From Fulvivirga marina (GTDB taxonomy: Bacteria; Bacteroidota; Bacteroidia; Cytophagales; Cyclobacteriaceae), in NCBI RefSeq assembly GCF_016775155.1, contig NZ_JAEUGD010000042.1, positions 248,001 to 312,000 of the forward strand: a stretch of DNA of 64,000 nucleotides, in the 5' to 3' direction. The translations under genes and the position numbers were made by a program. The notes below the pieces were generated by a model. That model saw nothing but the letters and a program-made list of their open reading frames with translations. It was not told where the DNA came from and did not search any database. The stretch's first letter is position 1; every line of letters begins with the position of its first letter. Below are positions 54,818 to 64,000 of the stretch, in pieces.

Positions 54818-57442
54818 ATGCTTAAAAACTGGTTTAACAAAATCTCGAAGAAGGTTTCTTTACAGAGTGAAACGGCAATAGAATCTAAAAATGACCCTGA
54901 TGGATTTGAACCCATGATCAGGGATTTGTTTCAAGAAGCCAAGGAGCATAATCGGAGTTTTTATGGCTCTCTAAAATTAACGAATTGCGCTACTTATGAT
55001 AAAATCAAAAGCAGCAGTGATGAGTTTAAAATAAAACTGATCTTAAGCCTTCCGGAGGTTATTATCGAGGAGGTTAAATCTACAAGAGGGGGTGACAACT
55101 GGAAGAAGCTTGAAGAAAGGCGCCATATCAATGGCCTGAGGATACATATACTTGGCGCACTTCTCAGAACAAAAATTGCTTTTTCAGAGGATCACCTGAT
55201 CAGGTTAATGGTTCTTTTCAAAAAGAACACTACCAATTACTTTACCTTTACTCAATGGCCGATTGGTTTAGCTATTACCCAGATAGAGAAGCATATCAAA
55301 GCCAATGGACTGTCAGAGTCGCTTAGAACTTACCTCGAAGACGTGTTGAAATGGTCGCACTTTGACAGCCAACGAAGTTATTGGGGGTCAGATGTACAGA
55401 AGGCCAAAACAAAACTCGAAACTATCCTTTTTGAAAATAGTGACTCCAAACTAGTAGCCCCTCCTTACCACCTGAATGAGCAGGATAAATTCGGACCTTT
55501 TGTGAACCAGAAAGTTGGGGCTATGGATGAAAAGGAGGCTCAATACTGGTACCAGTTTTTCTACCACGCCTTGACAGCTACCGGAGGAAAGCCCACCAAA
55601 AAATACCTGACCACCAGCAAGGCAATTGTTACTGATATTGGGAACCATAAATTCAAGTTATTTGCCACAGAGTGTGTCAATTTTGTGGCGCAACTGAAAC
55701 CCGAGGAGACAACTCATACCCACCGTTATAATGATGGAAGAGAGTACACCTATTCTTCCTGGACCTTTCTGGAAGAGAAAAATGCTGTGATCCTGAAAGG
55801 AATGGTGTGGTCGCTGGTTCAGTTTCATGATAGTAAAACGCTGTCGTTGTTGGGTGATCTGACTGATCGCGCCTTTAAAAAGATTCCGGGAGTAGGGCCG
55901 GCAGCAGCAAGCGTTGGCAATGCTGCTATCTATGTATTAGCTCACAGTAAAGGCCTGACAGGGGTGAGCCAGTTATCGAGGTTAAAACTGAAAGTCACTC
56001 AAAACAATACTAAAAAACTTATACAAAAGTATCTCGATGAGGCATCATCTAAACTTGGTATCACTGCAGAAGAAATAGAAGAAATTTCTATCCCTGATTT
56101 TGGATTGTCAGACGGCAAAAAAGAAATTGAGTTTGATGATTACAAGCTTGTTGTTGAAATAACCGGAGTAGGAAAAACAACGCTGACCTGGCTAAAACCG
56201 GACAGAAAAGAGCAGAAATCTGTTCCGGCTTTTGTGAAGCAATCAGCAAAACTGAAGCAACGACTTACCAAAGCCAAAAGTGAGGCCAAAAACATTCAGA
56301 AGTATACTACAGCACAGCGAGACCGGATTGACCGTTCGTTTATTCTCGACCGGGTGTGGGATTATGAGCACTTTGAAAAGTATTACCTCAACCATGGGCT
56401 GGTATCATTCATTGCAAGGAAGCTGATATGGGTCATTAAGAATGGTGCTGAGCCTCAAAGCGCTATCTTCATAGACGGCAGGTGGCAAAACATCTCGGGT
56501 GAAGAAGTTCCTATATCGAAAGAAACAAAGGTTTCTTTATGGCATCCTATTTTTGATTCTACCGAGACTGTACTTCAATGGAGGAACAGGTTAGAAGAGC
56601 TCCGATGGCAACAACCCGTCAAGCAGGCCTATAGGGAGATCTATTTGCTTACCGATGCGGAAGTCAACACTAAATCTTACAGCAACCGTATGGCTGCTCA
56701 TTTGCTCAAACAGCACCAGTTTAACTCACTGGCAGGGATCAGGAACTGGAAGTATCAGTTAATGGGAGCCTATGATGATGGGCGTGATAATGAAATAGCC
56801 ACCTTGTCTTTACCCACCTGGGGACTGAAGGCAGAGTATTGGATTAATGAAGTATACATGGATGGGTCTTTCAATGATGCCGGAATTTGGGACTACGTGG
56901 CGACCGACCAGGTAAAGTTTGTGGATGACGATGGCCGTACAAAAGATTTAATCGAAGTGCCAAAAATCGTTTTGTCAGAAGTGATGCGGGATGCAGACTT
57001 ATTTGTGGGGGTGGCTAGTGTAGGCAATGACCCAGCCTGGCAGGATTCCGGCGGCGAACGTGTGAGGCAATATGGTGACTACTGGCAACAGTATTCGTTT
57101 GGTGACCTGAATGAAATGGCTAAAACGAGAAAACAGGTGCTGGAGAAGATCGTTCCAAGGCTGAAAATTAAAAATGTAGCGAAAATAGACGGTAAGTTTT
57201 TGAGAATAAAGGGTAAGGTGCGAGAGTATAAGATACACATTGGAAGTACTAATATTTTAATGGAGCCTAATAATCAGTACCTGTGTATTGTGCCCGCATC
57301 CGGCTCAAAAGCGGAAACGAAGAATGTCTTCCTTCCATTTGAAGGTGACCGTGGGCTTTCCCTGATTATCAGTAAAGCCTTTCTTCTGGCCGATGATGAT
57401 AAGATCGAAGACCCCACCATTTTAAGCCAGTTGAAAAGGTGA
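54818..57442 (+). CDS. DUF4132-domain protein (MolR/YehI-like)
   Basis: The 874-residue cytoplasmic protein has a helical N-terminal half with repeat-like segments and a C-terminal DUF4132 region (about 570-760) with WHPIFDSTETVLQWRNRLEELRWQQPVKQAYREIYLLTD and LPTWGLKAEYWINEVY. The family includes E. coli MolR and YehI, whose role is unsettled; relatives occur next to MoxR-type ATPase and vWA genes in several genomes. Those partners are absent here; only the 130-residue upstream gene is paired. The tail has FLPFEGDRGLSLIISKAFLLADDDKI, which is typical of these proteins. Confidence 0.82.
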   Translation: MLKNWFNKISKKVSLQSETAIESKNDPDGFEPMIRDLFQEAKEHNRSFYGSLKLTNCATYDKIKSSSDEFKIKLILSLPEVIIEEVKSTRGGDNWKKLEERRHINGLRIHILGALLRTKIAFSEDHLIRLMVLFKKNTTNYFTFTQWPIGLAITQIEKHIKANGLSESLRTYLEDVLKWSHFDSQRSYWGSDVQKAKTKLETILFENSDSKLVAPPYHLNEQDKFGPFVNQKVGAMDEKEAQYWYQFFYHALTATGGKPTKKYLTTSKAIVTDIGNHKFKLFATECVNFVAQLKPEETTHTHRYNDGREYTYSSWTFLEEKNAVILKGMVWSLVQFHDSKTLSLLGDLTDRAFKKIPGVGPAAASVGNAAIYVLAHSKGLTGVSQLSRLKLKVTQNNTKKLIQKYLDEASSKLGITAEEIEEISIPDFGLSDGKKEIEFDDYKLVVEITGVGKTTLTWLKPDRKEQKSVPAFVKQSAKLKQRLTKAKSEAKNIQKYTTAQRDRIDRSFILDRVWDYEHFEKYYLNHGLVSFIARKLIWVIKNGAEPQSAIFIDGRWQNISGEEVPISKETKVSLWHPIFDSTETVLQWRNRLEELRWQQPVKQAYREIYLLTDAEVNTKSYSNRMAAHLLKQHQFNSLAGIRNWKYQLMGAYDDGRDNEIATLSLPTWGLKAEYWINEVYMDGSFNDAGIWDYVATDQVKFVDDDGRTKDLIEVPKIVLSEVMRDADLFVGVASVGNDPAWQDSGGERVRQYGDYWQQYSFGDLNEMAKTRKQVLEKIVPRLKIKNVAKIDGKFLRIKGKVREYKIHIGSTNILMEPNNQYLCIVPASGSKAETKNVFLPFEGDRGLSLIISKAFLLADDDKIEDPTILSQLKR

Positions 57443-57491
57443 TAGAAGTTCCAAAACTATAGCAGGCGGAGCATTTTTATAATATAGTGCT

Positions 57492-58196
57492 TTAATGATC
57501 TAATAGGGACAATAGGTTTTTGCGATACTTTTTAGAAACAGGTATCCTAACCGGAGGCAGAAAAACTGTAGTGTTAGAAATAGCTTTGATGTAGCTTGCA
57601 TTGATGGCGTACCGCTGATGTACCCTGACGATGCTGGCGCAATGCAGCAATTCCAGGAAGGACTCCAGTTTTTCTCTGATGGTATATCTGCCCTCTTCAG
57701 AGTATATGTCTATATAGTTGCTATCTGACTTAATATATTGAATTTTGGCCACTTCCAGTTTTACTTGTAAACCTCGATTTTTTATAAAAATGGAATGATC
57801 CTTAGCAGGCTTTGACGGTTCAGGATTATAAAATGAGCGAAGTGCAATTGAAATCGTGGTTATTAATGTGGGCTCATTATAAGGCTTCATCAGATACCCA
57901 TTGGGATGTAGCGTTTTTAGTTGATCCAGTGTGCTTTTATCACCATAAGCGGTAAGGAATATTAGCGGCATGTTGCAGTCTGACCGGATTTTTTGTGCGA
58001 GCCAAATCCCGTCATGCTCACCGGTTAGGTTGATGTCTACCAGCACAATGTCGATTTCTTTACTTTTTATTTCACTCCAGGCCTTTTCTGCACTTGCAGC
58101 GCTTCCTGCAATATCATAGTTGTTATCTTCTAAAGATTGTATTAGCGCCGCGCGGGCTACAGCCATATCTTCTACTACATATACTTTTTCCATCAT
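57492..58196 (-). CDS. LytTR-type response regulator
   Basis: The 234-residue protein has a receiver (residues 3-118) with VVEDMAVARAAL, the phospho-accepting Asp in DIVLVDINLTGEHDG and Lys in YLMKPYNEP, and a LytTR DNA-binding domain (about 135-232) with VAKIQYIKSDSNYIDIYSEEGRY and ASIVRVHQRYAINASYI. Its start overlaps the stop of the histidine kinase gene by four bases, so the pair forms a two-component system. Targets are not known. Confidence 0.94.
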   Translation of the reverse strand: MMEKVYVVEDMAVARAALIQSLEDNNYDIAGSAASAEKAWSEIKSKEIDIVLVDINLTGEHDGIWLAQKIRSDCNMPLIFLTAYGDKSTLDQLKTLHPNGYLMKPYNEPTLITTISIALRSFYNPEPSKPAKDHSIFIKNRGLQVKLEVAKIQYIKSDSNYIDIYSEEGRYTIREKLESFLELLHCASIVRVHQRYAINASYIKAISNTTVFLPPVRIPVSKKYRKNLLSLLDH

Positions 58197-60181
58197 TCAT
58201 CTGAAAATTGAACGGTTACAGTTACCCCGTCTTCTCCCTTTATTTCAAGACTACCCTCCATTTCTTCAGCCAGCATGTAAATCAGGCGAAAGCCCATGGT
58301 TTTGGTCAGGTTCTTTTCAAAATTGTCAGGTAGTCCCTGCCCATTGTCGCTATATTTAAATACATACTGTTTTGTTTTATTCTGCACCATACTCAACTTT
58401 ATACTTCCTTTATGCCCTTTAAAAGCATATTTCATAGCATTGGTGAGTAATTCACTAGTCATCAAGCCAATGGGGATAGCCTTATTTATAGATAGGTAAA
58501 CATGAGATGCGGAGACAATAACGGTGATGTCATTTGCTTCGGAGTTATCAAAAATCCTTTCAGATAGTTTATTCAGGTATTTTTCCATCTGCACGGTTGA
58601 ACCGTCCTCTTGCTGGTATAACATTTCATGAACCGAGGCTATGCTGCTTATGTAATTTTGAGAGTCATCCAATAGCTTAAGCATCTCCTTGCTTTTGATT
58701 TTTCTTGACTGTATCCTTAAGAGGCCGGAAATTACTTGCAGATTATTCTTTACCCTGTGATGAACCTCTTTTAACAGCAATTCCTTCTCTCTTACTGATG
58801 CTTGCAAACTTTTTCTTTGATGCTCGATAGTGTTTTTATCTTTTCTTGATTTGAAGTACAGGTAACCTGTTATCGTAAAGACCAGAAGCAAAAAAACTAA
58901 AACGAACCACTGCTGCATCGCTACTTTTTCCTTTATCAACAGCGCTTCTTTCATTTGCAGAAGGTCCCTATCTTTTTTTTTACTTTCGTAGCTTACTTTG
59001 GCTACCATATTGTCGCGTTCCACCTGAAGGCGCCTTATGGAGTCTTCCAGCTGATCCGCTTTATCAAAATATAGCATCGATCGCTTTGTTTCGCCTTCTA
59101 ATAGTAAAATTTTCCCTTTTAATTGATAGCTTTCAATCTTTGTATCAGTATGTACGTAGGAGTTGATGCTGGCCAGGGCACTGTCAACATACAACTCGGC
59201 TAGTAAAGGCTTGTTGAGCGCCATGTAAGTTTGTGCCAGCTTAAAAAGCACTGCTGTTTTGATGGGATACTCTCCGCTTACAAAGCATGACTTTCGTTCT
59301 TCTTTATACACAGCCAGGGCTTTTTCGAATGCTCCACGATCAAAATCAATATCAGCGATGTTCCCTTTGATCACCATTTTAAAGCAGTTTTTGTATTCAT
59401 CGGATTTTTCCGTAATACCCTTCCGGTTAGGTTTTTTGAGCTCCGAGAGAGCGCTGTTATAATATTCCATGGCTTTGGTGTAATTGCCAAGGTGATAATA
59501 ACAAAGCCCGGCATTATTGTTCATGCTTGAAACCATAAGTTGATTGCCAATAGAGTCAAATACTTTCATTTGTCGGATAAAACCATTGGCGGCCTGATCA
59601 TAATTTTCACTTTTGTAATTGATCATAGCAATATCGTAATCGGTCGTAAAACCTTTTGGCCTCCAGCCATTTTCCAAGTGTTGATATTTTTCCAGAAGAG
59701 GTATTAGCCCAATGATCTCACTATAGGCCTCCAGCTGCCTGTAATTGTTATACAGTATGCCGGATATTCTGTTAATATCATGAGGAGAATAATATTCTTC
59801 ATATTCCAATAATTGATTGCCCAACTTTAGTGTTTGCTCCTGCCGCTTCAGTTTGTCAAACAATAGAAGCTTGAGGAGCTTATTCGACAGCACATCATCG
59901 ATTTCCCCTTTTGATTTGCTCCATACTTCAGCCTCTTTAACAATAGGTAAAAGATCCTCATAAAAGCACATGCCATCGACCATATCATCTTTAATCAGGG
60001 CTTTAAGGCTTTGTAAAGCATCAAATTCACTTCTTGAATTAATTCTCGCGGGTAAGTTTTTTGCAAGAGAGTCAGGTGTAAAAGTCCGCCCATGTAAATA
60101 GGAGGTACTAACTATAACTATAAAAAGGGTAATGGCGTAGATGGACAACGCTCTGCATTTGCTGAGGTAGTGAAATAACAT
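58193..60181 (-). CDS. TPR sensor histidine kinase, HisKA_2 family
   Basis: The 662-residue protein has an N-terminal membrane or signal segment (about 13-31), five or so TPR units in the periplasmic part (about 130-380, for example GLCYYHLGNYTKAMEYYNSAL), a coiled stretch, a membrane helix (about 425-445), and the HisKA_2 domain with LLLKEVHHRVKNNLQVISG, where His475 next to Arg is the likely phospho-acceptor. The HATPase part has ELLTNAMKYAFKGHKGS and FKYSDNGQGLPDN. It overlaps the LytTR regulator gene by four bases and should phosphorylate it. The ligand for the TPR part is unknown. Confidence 0.93.
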   Translation of the reverse strand: MLFHYLSKCRALSIYAITLFIVIVSTSYLHGRTFTPDSLAKNLPARINSRSEFDALQSLKALIKDDMVDGMCFYEDLLPIVKEAEVWSKSKGEIDDVLSNKLLKLLLFDKLKRQEQTLKLGNQLLEYEEYYSPHDINRISGILYNNYRQLEAYSEIIGLIPLLEKYQHLENGWRPKGFTTDYDIAMINYKSENYDQAANGFIRQMKVFDSIGNQLMVSSMNNNAGLCYYHLGNYTKAMEYYNSALSELKKPNRKGITEKSDEYKNCFKMVIKGNIADIDFDRGAFEKALAVYKEERKSCFVSGEYPIKTAVLFKLAQTYMALNKPLLAELYVDSALASINSYVHTDTKIESYQLKGKILLLEGETKRSMLYFDKADQLEDSIRRLQVERDNMVAKVSYESKKKDRDLLQMKEALLIKEKVAMQQWFVLVFLLLVFTITGYLYFKSRKDKNTIEHQRKSLQASVREKELLLKEVHHRVKNNLQVISGLLRIQSRKIKSKEMLKLLDDSQNYISSIASVHEMLYQQEDGSTVQMEKYLNKLSERIFDNSEANDITVIVSASHVYLSINKAIPIGLMTSELLTNAMKYAFKGHKGSIKLSMVQNKTKQYVFKYSDNGQGLPDNFEKNLTKTMGFRLIYMLAEEMEGSLEIKGEDGVTVTVQFSDE

Positions 60182-60258
60182 ATCAATGGCTGAAGAACAT
60201 GTATAAAATTGGAGGAAGTTTATATAAAACAGGCCATGGACGTACAGTTTTTTACATA

Positions 60259-60293
60259 GGAATACAGGAAAGAAACATTCCGTCCTGTATTCC
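60259..60293 (-). terminator. Hairpin after the LamG/CBM6 gene
   Basis: GGAATACAGGA and TCCTGTATTCC pair perfectly over 11 bases with a 13-base loop, 12 bases beyond the stop codon on the minus strand. There is no T-run after it in that direction, so it may act as a 3'-end stabiliser rather than a classical terminator. Confidence 0.5.
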
Positions 60294-60304
60294 AGTGTAT
60301 TACA

Positions 60305-63300
60305 TTACTCCACTTCCTTTATACGCCACCAGTTAAAATTCCAACTCTCACCATTTCCGGCAGAAGTAATAGTGAATTCTTCTGTCCCTGCTTCCAACTC
60401 TATATAGTGTGAGATGGTTTGCCAGTTTTGCCAATCTCCAGTGTTAGGTATGTCAAGTTCCTTTGTTGTACCGTTAACAGCTAGTGAAAGCTTTTGACCA
60501 TCATATGGAGAAGCTACTCTGTACTCTATTTTATAAGTACAGGTATTAGGGATATTTATTTGGTCATATTTTAACCATTCATCAGAATACAATGACCCTA
60601 CATCAACACCACCTCCATAATCAGAGCAAGTCTCTTGGGTTATTCGACTGCTTTTGTCCGAGTAATTTTCGGCCTGAATTAGGAGGGGAGCCTCTGAAAT
60701 TCTCCACCAGTCAATATTCAAAAACTCGCCATGGCTTGATTCTGCCAACAGGCGGATATTACACATGCCTTTAGTCAGGTAAACCAACTGGGAAACAGTG
60801 GTCCAGTTTTGCCAATCTCCCGTATAAGGTATGTCGATAGTAGCTAAATCTGTATTGCCATTGTTGGTTTGAAGCTTCATTTTACCTGAGCAGGTGCTAT
60901 CATTGCCAGCAACTCTAAATTCAAGATTATAGTAGCCATTAGCCGGAATATTTATGTAATCATATTGCAGCCAGTCACCATCTGCTATGTTGCCGGCATA
61001 TACAATTCCGGGAGTTTCATAATGAATAACTATTCCCATTGACTCCGTGCAGTCTTCAGCCTGAATTTTTAAGCGGAAAAGGCCATCTTTCTGATCCGGA
61101 GCAATATAGGCAGCCATATAATTATGTAATTGATTGGCTAATTTTTGGGCCTGCAAATTTGGTAAACTCATAGACTCTACCAGCACGGCTATATTCTCAT
61201 CGATAATCTGGATGCTTGGGGGAAAACCGGCATGTTGAATGGATGGCAACTCATCACGAACCTGTTGTTCATAGCCCAAAAGAACCTTAATAATAATACT
61301 GTTACGGGCAACGCTGATGTCATCCGGCCTTTGATTCTGGTTAGGTATAGTAACATGTTTTATGTTATCCGCATCTTCAGCATTTTCTTCCGGTGGTACA
61401 CGATTTACATAGGTTACTCTATGAAATACCCGCCAAACATCATTAGGTCTGGTTAGTGCATCTTTCAAAGCAATGGCATTGGGATCATCCGGATTATCGA
61501 GCCAATCCTTATCAATAATCTGTTTGTCAGGGTGACTCGTTTTGGCCAAGGCGTCAAAATTTTCCTTGTCAGGATCCAGGTAGAAACTCATGAAGCGGTA
61601 CCCCAGCACCTTACCCGGGCATGGGGCTGCCTGGTAATTGATTGGGTACTGCCCGGTTTCAACGAGTGGAGTAAAGTTAGCCTCATTGCCGTTGATCACT
61701 ACACTAAATATGCCTGCTGTATCTTCTAAAATCCAATTGTCATTTGCATCCTGGTAGATGGTATAGTTAGTGGTATACTCTTCAGGTTGATATCGAACGC
61801 GGATTTTAGTTACTACCCCGGCATCGATCAAAGCGGAGGTCAACGAATCTGTAGGACTAAGATAACTAAAATCTCCAGGTGTTAGCGGACGTTTTCCCCA
61901 ACCATCAACAGCTATATTTTCGATAGGGATTGCCTGCTTGCCCAGAAAGCCTTCACCATCTACTTTGGACTGGAGATTAAAGGAAGCAGTGTCTCTGTGG
62001 GCGCTGGTATGCAGGCCTTCCAATGTACCACTTAACCCTAATTTAAAATCACCTTCGCCTCCAAAATTCCATCCCATTCCAATTAAAAATTCAAATTCCC
62101 CTTCTAAATTATAGGAAAGTTTGCCCTTGAAATTAAGACCAACAGCCTCTCTTCTGGTAGCTCCTTCTGAAATCTCTTCGCTGAATAAGCCTCCATCTGC
62201 TGTCCACACATAGGTATTAGCTATGCTTCTGTTGGCAACTTCTTTTAACCAACTTTCTTTCGATCTTAGCGCATTAGGGGTTGCAGCTATTAAGCTGGAA
62301 AAATAGTTTGCATATTCAGCTTGCTGGCGCCTGATTTTTTCTTTTGTGCTATACGCTTCCTGCACCTTATAGTAACTTCCTTTTTCTGAAACGCCGAGGT
62401 CTTTATAATTAATATCCTTGTCAAAGCCGATGCTACCATCAAGAGAACCATTTTTTACATAATTGGGGTTAAGCTTAAACATAATGACATTAGTGTCTGG
62501 CGGAATATTCGAATCTACTACGGGTAAGTAGCCTAAAGTGGCCCCGGTACGTTTTGAGCGGACAGCGTAATAATCAGCCACCAATGATTTGACAATTGCG
62601 GCCCCCATATTATTTGGCCTGTAGATACGCTTAGGTTGTACTCCAAGCTGGTCAGCAGGAAAACTTCCCAGATTATATAGGTTCTGTTCAAAGGCCCCAT
62701 CCACGATAATGTCACTGCTGGTTTGTGTATTGTGAGAAATGCGACCACTGGCTACCAATTGCCCACCAACGCTCATGTTTAGTGTAAAGCCTCCTGTTCC
62801 TGTAAAATCACCCGTAATAATATTGGCTTTTACGGGAAACGAAATACCTATATTGGCATCGCCTTCTGCTCCGGAAGTTATTGTTCCTGAGAAAGATGCG
62901 CCTCCCTTTAGGGTACTGATTCCATTATAAACCACCTCATCACCCTGTTCTAAGGAAATGCTTGACGCCCCCAAATACTTGTCAGGATTACTGGCTTGTT
63001 CGATACCTAAATTTTCACTAGGTAAAGGTGGAGCTCCTTCAATGAAACCAATGATCTGTGCATCGGTCTGTATTTGTCCCAAATAAACCAATTCCGTGGC
63101 GTCTGGTTCCTGGTCGGTGTCCAACAACCAAGAGGTACCGTCAGACTTGATACCAATATGTACGCGTCCGGCGCCTGCACTAAGTTCGGCAATAGCAGGA
63201 GGAGCACTGAGCGGCATATTTGCTGCTTCCTGCGTGGTAACGCCATTGCTGATGTTGATAGCATATTGCACATCATCGGATACAGGAGGCGGATACTGAA

Positions 63301-64000
63301 GGTCAGAGGTTTCACCCGGCCAGATTTGATTGGGAACATAAGTGTTTCCTGAATGAGATGAAAGCCTGGCATCACAAGGGTTAGAGGTTAGGTCAGTCAA
63401 GGCTATGGAGCTACCAGTTGTCACCCCTTGATTGTCACTGCATGGCCAATAGGCAACCAACCCTTCTTCATCTCCGCGTAAGGTGTGTTGCATGGTACTC
63501 CTGAGCTCTCTTTGTTTTCTCTCAATGTCCCATACCCTTACTTCTGCCAAATAACCATTATAAAAATTACCTCCGTTGGGTGACCCTAACCAGGATTCAG
63601 TAACCATATTTACGGTCCCCGTATTAAGCATTTCTACTTTGGCACCATCAATAAACAAAGTCCAGTAGGATGTGATTGGGGTTGGCACCCAAAAAGGGTC
63701 ACCCTCATCTACACTATCAATATTCTTGACGCCCATAATTTTTCCCGGGTTGCCACCTGTTTCATCACGTACTTCCTGCCCCTTGCCTTCATCAAAACTC
63801 CAGTAAGCGGCGAGGTCAACGTGTTCTGAAGGGTTGTCAATGGCTCTTTTTTGGTAGTAGGTAAGCTGTTCAGGAAGCCGTGCAGTTGTCCATATACGGA
63901 TGTCATCAACAATGCCCGACAGTATGCCAGAATCGTTTTCGTCCGTTTTACCTATGTAAGGCGTTGCGTCGCTATCAGCTAGTTCGGCAGGTACTTTACT
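60305..64000 (-). CDS. Large secreted LamG and tandem CBM6-like protein, partial
   Basis: The frame stays open from the stop at 60305 to the right window edge, giving at least 1231 C-terminal residues; an internal Met at 63736 is not a real start, because the upstream codons continue a LamG-type domain (DDIRIWTTARLPEQ, AYWSFDEGKG). A second LamG-like unit follows (YNGYLAEVRVWDIERKQREL, GLVAYWPCSDNQG). The middle 700 residues are not recognised. The end has two CBM6-like modules, each starting with IQAE and ending with (D/N)WWRI, with the shared TGDWQNW motif. The N-terminal signal lies outside the window. A role in binding extracellular glycans is inferred; no catalytic domain is visible. Confidence 0.82.
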   Translation of the reverse strand, partial: SKVPAELADSDATPYIGKTDENDSGILSGIVDDIRIWTTARLPEQLTYYQKRAIDNPSEHVDLAAYWSFDEGKGQEVRDETGGNPGKIMGVKNIDSVDEGDPFWVPTPITSYWTLFIDGAKVEMLNTGTVNMVTESWLGSPNGGNFYNGYLAEVRVWDIERKQRELRSTMQHTLRGDEEGLVAYWPCSDNQGVTTGSSIALTDLTSNPCDARLSSHSGNTYVPNQIWPGETSDLQYPPPVSDDVQYAINISNGVTTQEAANMPLSAPPAIAELSAGAGRVHIGIKSDGTSWLLDTDQEPDATELVYLGQIQTDAQIIGFIEGAPPLPSENLGIEQASNPDKYLGASSISLEQGDEVVYNGISTLKGGASFSGTITSGAEGDANIGISFPVKANIITGDFTGTGGFTLNMSVGGQLVASGRISHNTQTSSDIIVDGAFEQNLYNLGSFPADQLGVQPKRIYRPNNMGAAIVKSLVADYYAVRSKRTGATLGYLPVVDSNIPPDTNVIMFKLNPNYVKNGSLDGSIGFDKDINYKDLGVSEKGSYYKVQEAYSTKEKIRRQQAEYANYFSSLIAATPNALRSKESWLKEVANRSIANTYVWTADGGLFSEEISEGATRREAVGLNFKGKLSYNLEGEFEFLIGMGWNFGGEGDFKLGLSGTLEGLHTSAHRDTASFNLQSKVDGEGFLGKQAIPIENIAVDGWGKRPLTPGDFSYLSPTDSLTSALIDAGVVTKIRVRYQPEEYTTNYTIYQDANDNWILEDTAGIFSVVINGNEANFTPLVETGQYPINYQAAPCPGKVLGYRFMSFYLDPDKENFDALAKTSHPDKQIIDKDWLDNPDDPNAIALKDALTRPNDVWRVFHRVTYVNRVPPEENAEDADNIKHVTIPNQNQRPDDISVARNSIIIKVLLGYEQQVRDELPSIQHAGFPPSIQIIDENIAVLVESMSLPNLQAQKLANQLHNYMAAYIAPDQKDGLFRLKIQAEDCTESMGIVIHYETPGIVYAGNIADGDWLQYDYINIPANGYYNLEFRVAGNDSTCSGKMKLQTNNGNTDLATIDIPYTGDWQNWTTVSQLVYLTKGMCNIRLLAESSHGEFLNIDWWRISEAPLLIQAENYSDKSSRITQETCSDYGGGVDVGSLYSDEWLKYDQINIPNTCTYKIEYRVASPYDGQKLSLAVNGTTKELDIPNTGDWQNWQTISHYIELEAGTEEFTITSAGNGESWNFNWWRIKEVE

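Noticed and set aside
53734-57491. cas genes downstream of the CRISPR array
   Set aside because: The products are a broken small protein, an unknown 130-residue protein and DUF4132; none shows Cas1, Cas2, RAMP or helicase-nuclease motifs. The 130-residue protein is too unlike Cas2 in its motifs to call.
60259-60293. Classical rho-independent terminator
   Set aside because: The stem is perfect but there is no T-run on the minus strand after it, so it is listed only as a hairpin with modest confidence.
63709-63736. Start codon of the LamG/CBM6 gene at 63736
   Set aside because: The same frame stays open to the window edge and encodes the rest of a LamG-like domain, so this Met is internal.

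Overview
The window reads as chromosomal DNA of a Bacteroidota bacterium, most likely an aquatic member of the Cytophagales. The supporting signs are TAnnTTTG-type -7 promoter boxes, start codons mostly without Shine-Dalgarno sequences, lipoproteins with an acidic stretch after the lipidated cysteine, a BtuB/BtuG-type B12 importer, carboxypeptidase-regulatory-like and PKD proteins, and very PAS-rich sensor kinases. The genus is inference. The DNA is AT-rich and gene-dense, in long same-strand runs.

Region 1 (1-12.0 kb) is a vitamin B12 locus. After the tail of a DUF547 gene, a btuF-btuC-btuD-like ABC importer lies on the minus strand. Divergent from it, a cobalamin riboswitch (about 3512-3722) leads into btuB and a BtuG-like surface beta-propeller lipoprotein. 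A hairpin terminator then precedes a tightly overlapping operon: acyl-CoA thioesterase, a 51-residue Cys-rich DUF5522 protein, cobU, cobT, cobS, cobC-like phosphatase and a Dph6-like ATP pyrophosphatase. A convergent meaB follows. No corrin-ring synthesis genes are present, so the locus fits import of corrinoids plus nucleotide-loop assembly.

Region 2 (12-29 kb) holds a CHASE2 + FecR-like pair, a small heat-shock protein, an unusual NRAMP-family transporter, tRNA-Asn, LysM and pseudo-receiver genes, pruA, a HAD phosphatase with an ArsR-like regulator, and a divergent cluster: ECF sigma factor and TPR anti-sigma-like protein on the minus strand; a lipoprotein, a PKD outer-membrane protein and a secreted TPR-CHAT protease on the plus strand. 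A tRNA-Pro whose gene encodes anticodon AGG closes the region.

Region 3 (29.2-51.3 kb, all minus strand) is a large sensory block. A nine-gene chemotaxis operon runs receptor-cheW-cheD-cheY-cheB-cheA-cheC-PAS protein-cheR. Its receptor is soluble and appears to fuse an N-terminal truncated haemoglobin to five PAS domains and a methyl-accepting signalling domain. Upstream lie a LuxR-type response regulator, a 1731-residue hybrid kinase with eight PAS domains and two more PAS kinases. No motility genes are in the window.

Region 4 (51.3-57.4 kb) holds a CRISPR array of 23 good repeats plus two degenerate ones with no cas genes in view, a frameshifted gene, and a two-gene unit encoding an unknown 130-residue protein and a DUF4132 protein. 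Region 5 (57.4-64 kb) holds a LytTR regulator with its TPR histidine kinase, and the C-terminal part of a large secreted LamG/CBM6-like protein that runs off the right edge.

Most interesting: the haemoglobin-PAS-chemoreceptor fusion and its operon; the sigma/anti-sigma/lipoprotein/PKD/CHAT cluster; the orphan CRISPR array with a duplicated trailer; the non-diphthamide Dph6-like enzyme and the Cys-rich microprotein inside the B12 operon; and the A34 proline tRNA.
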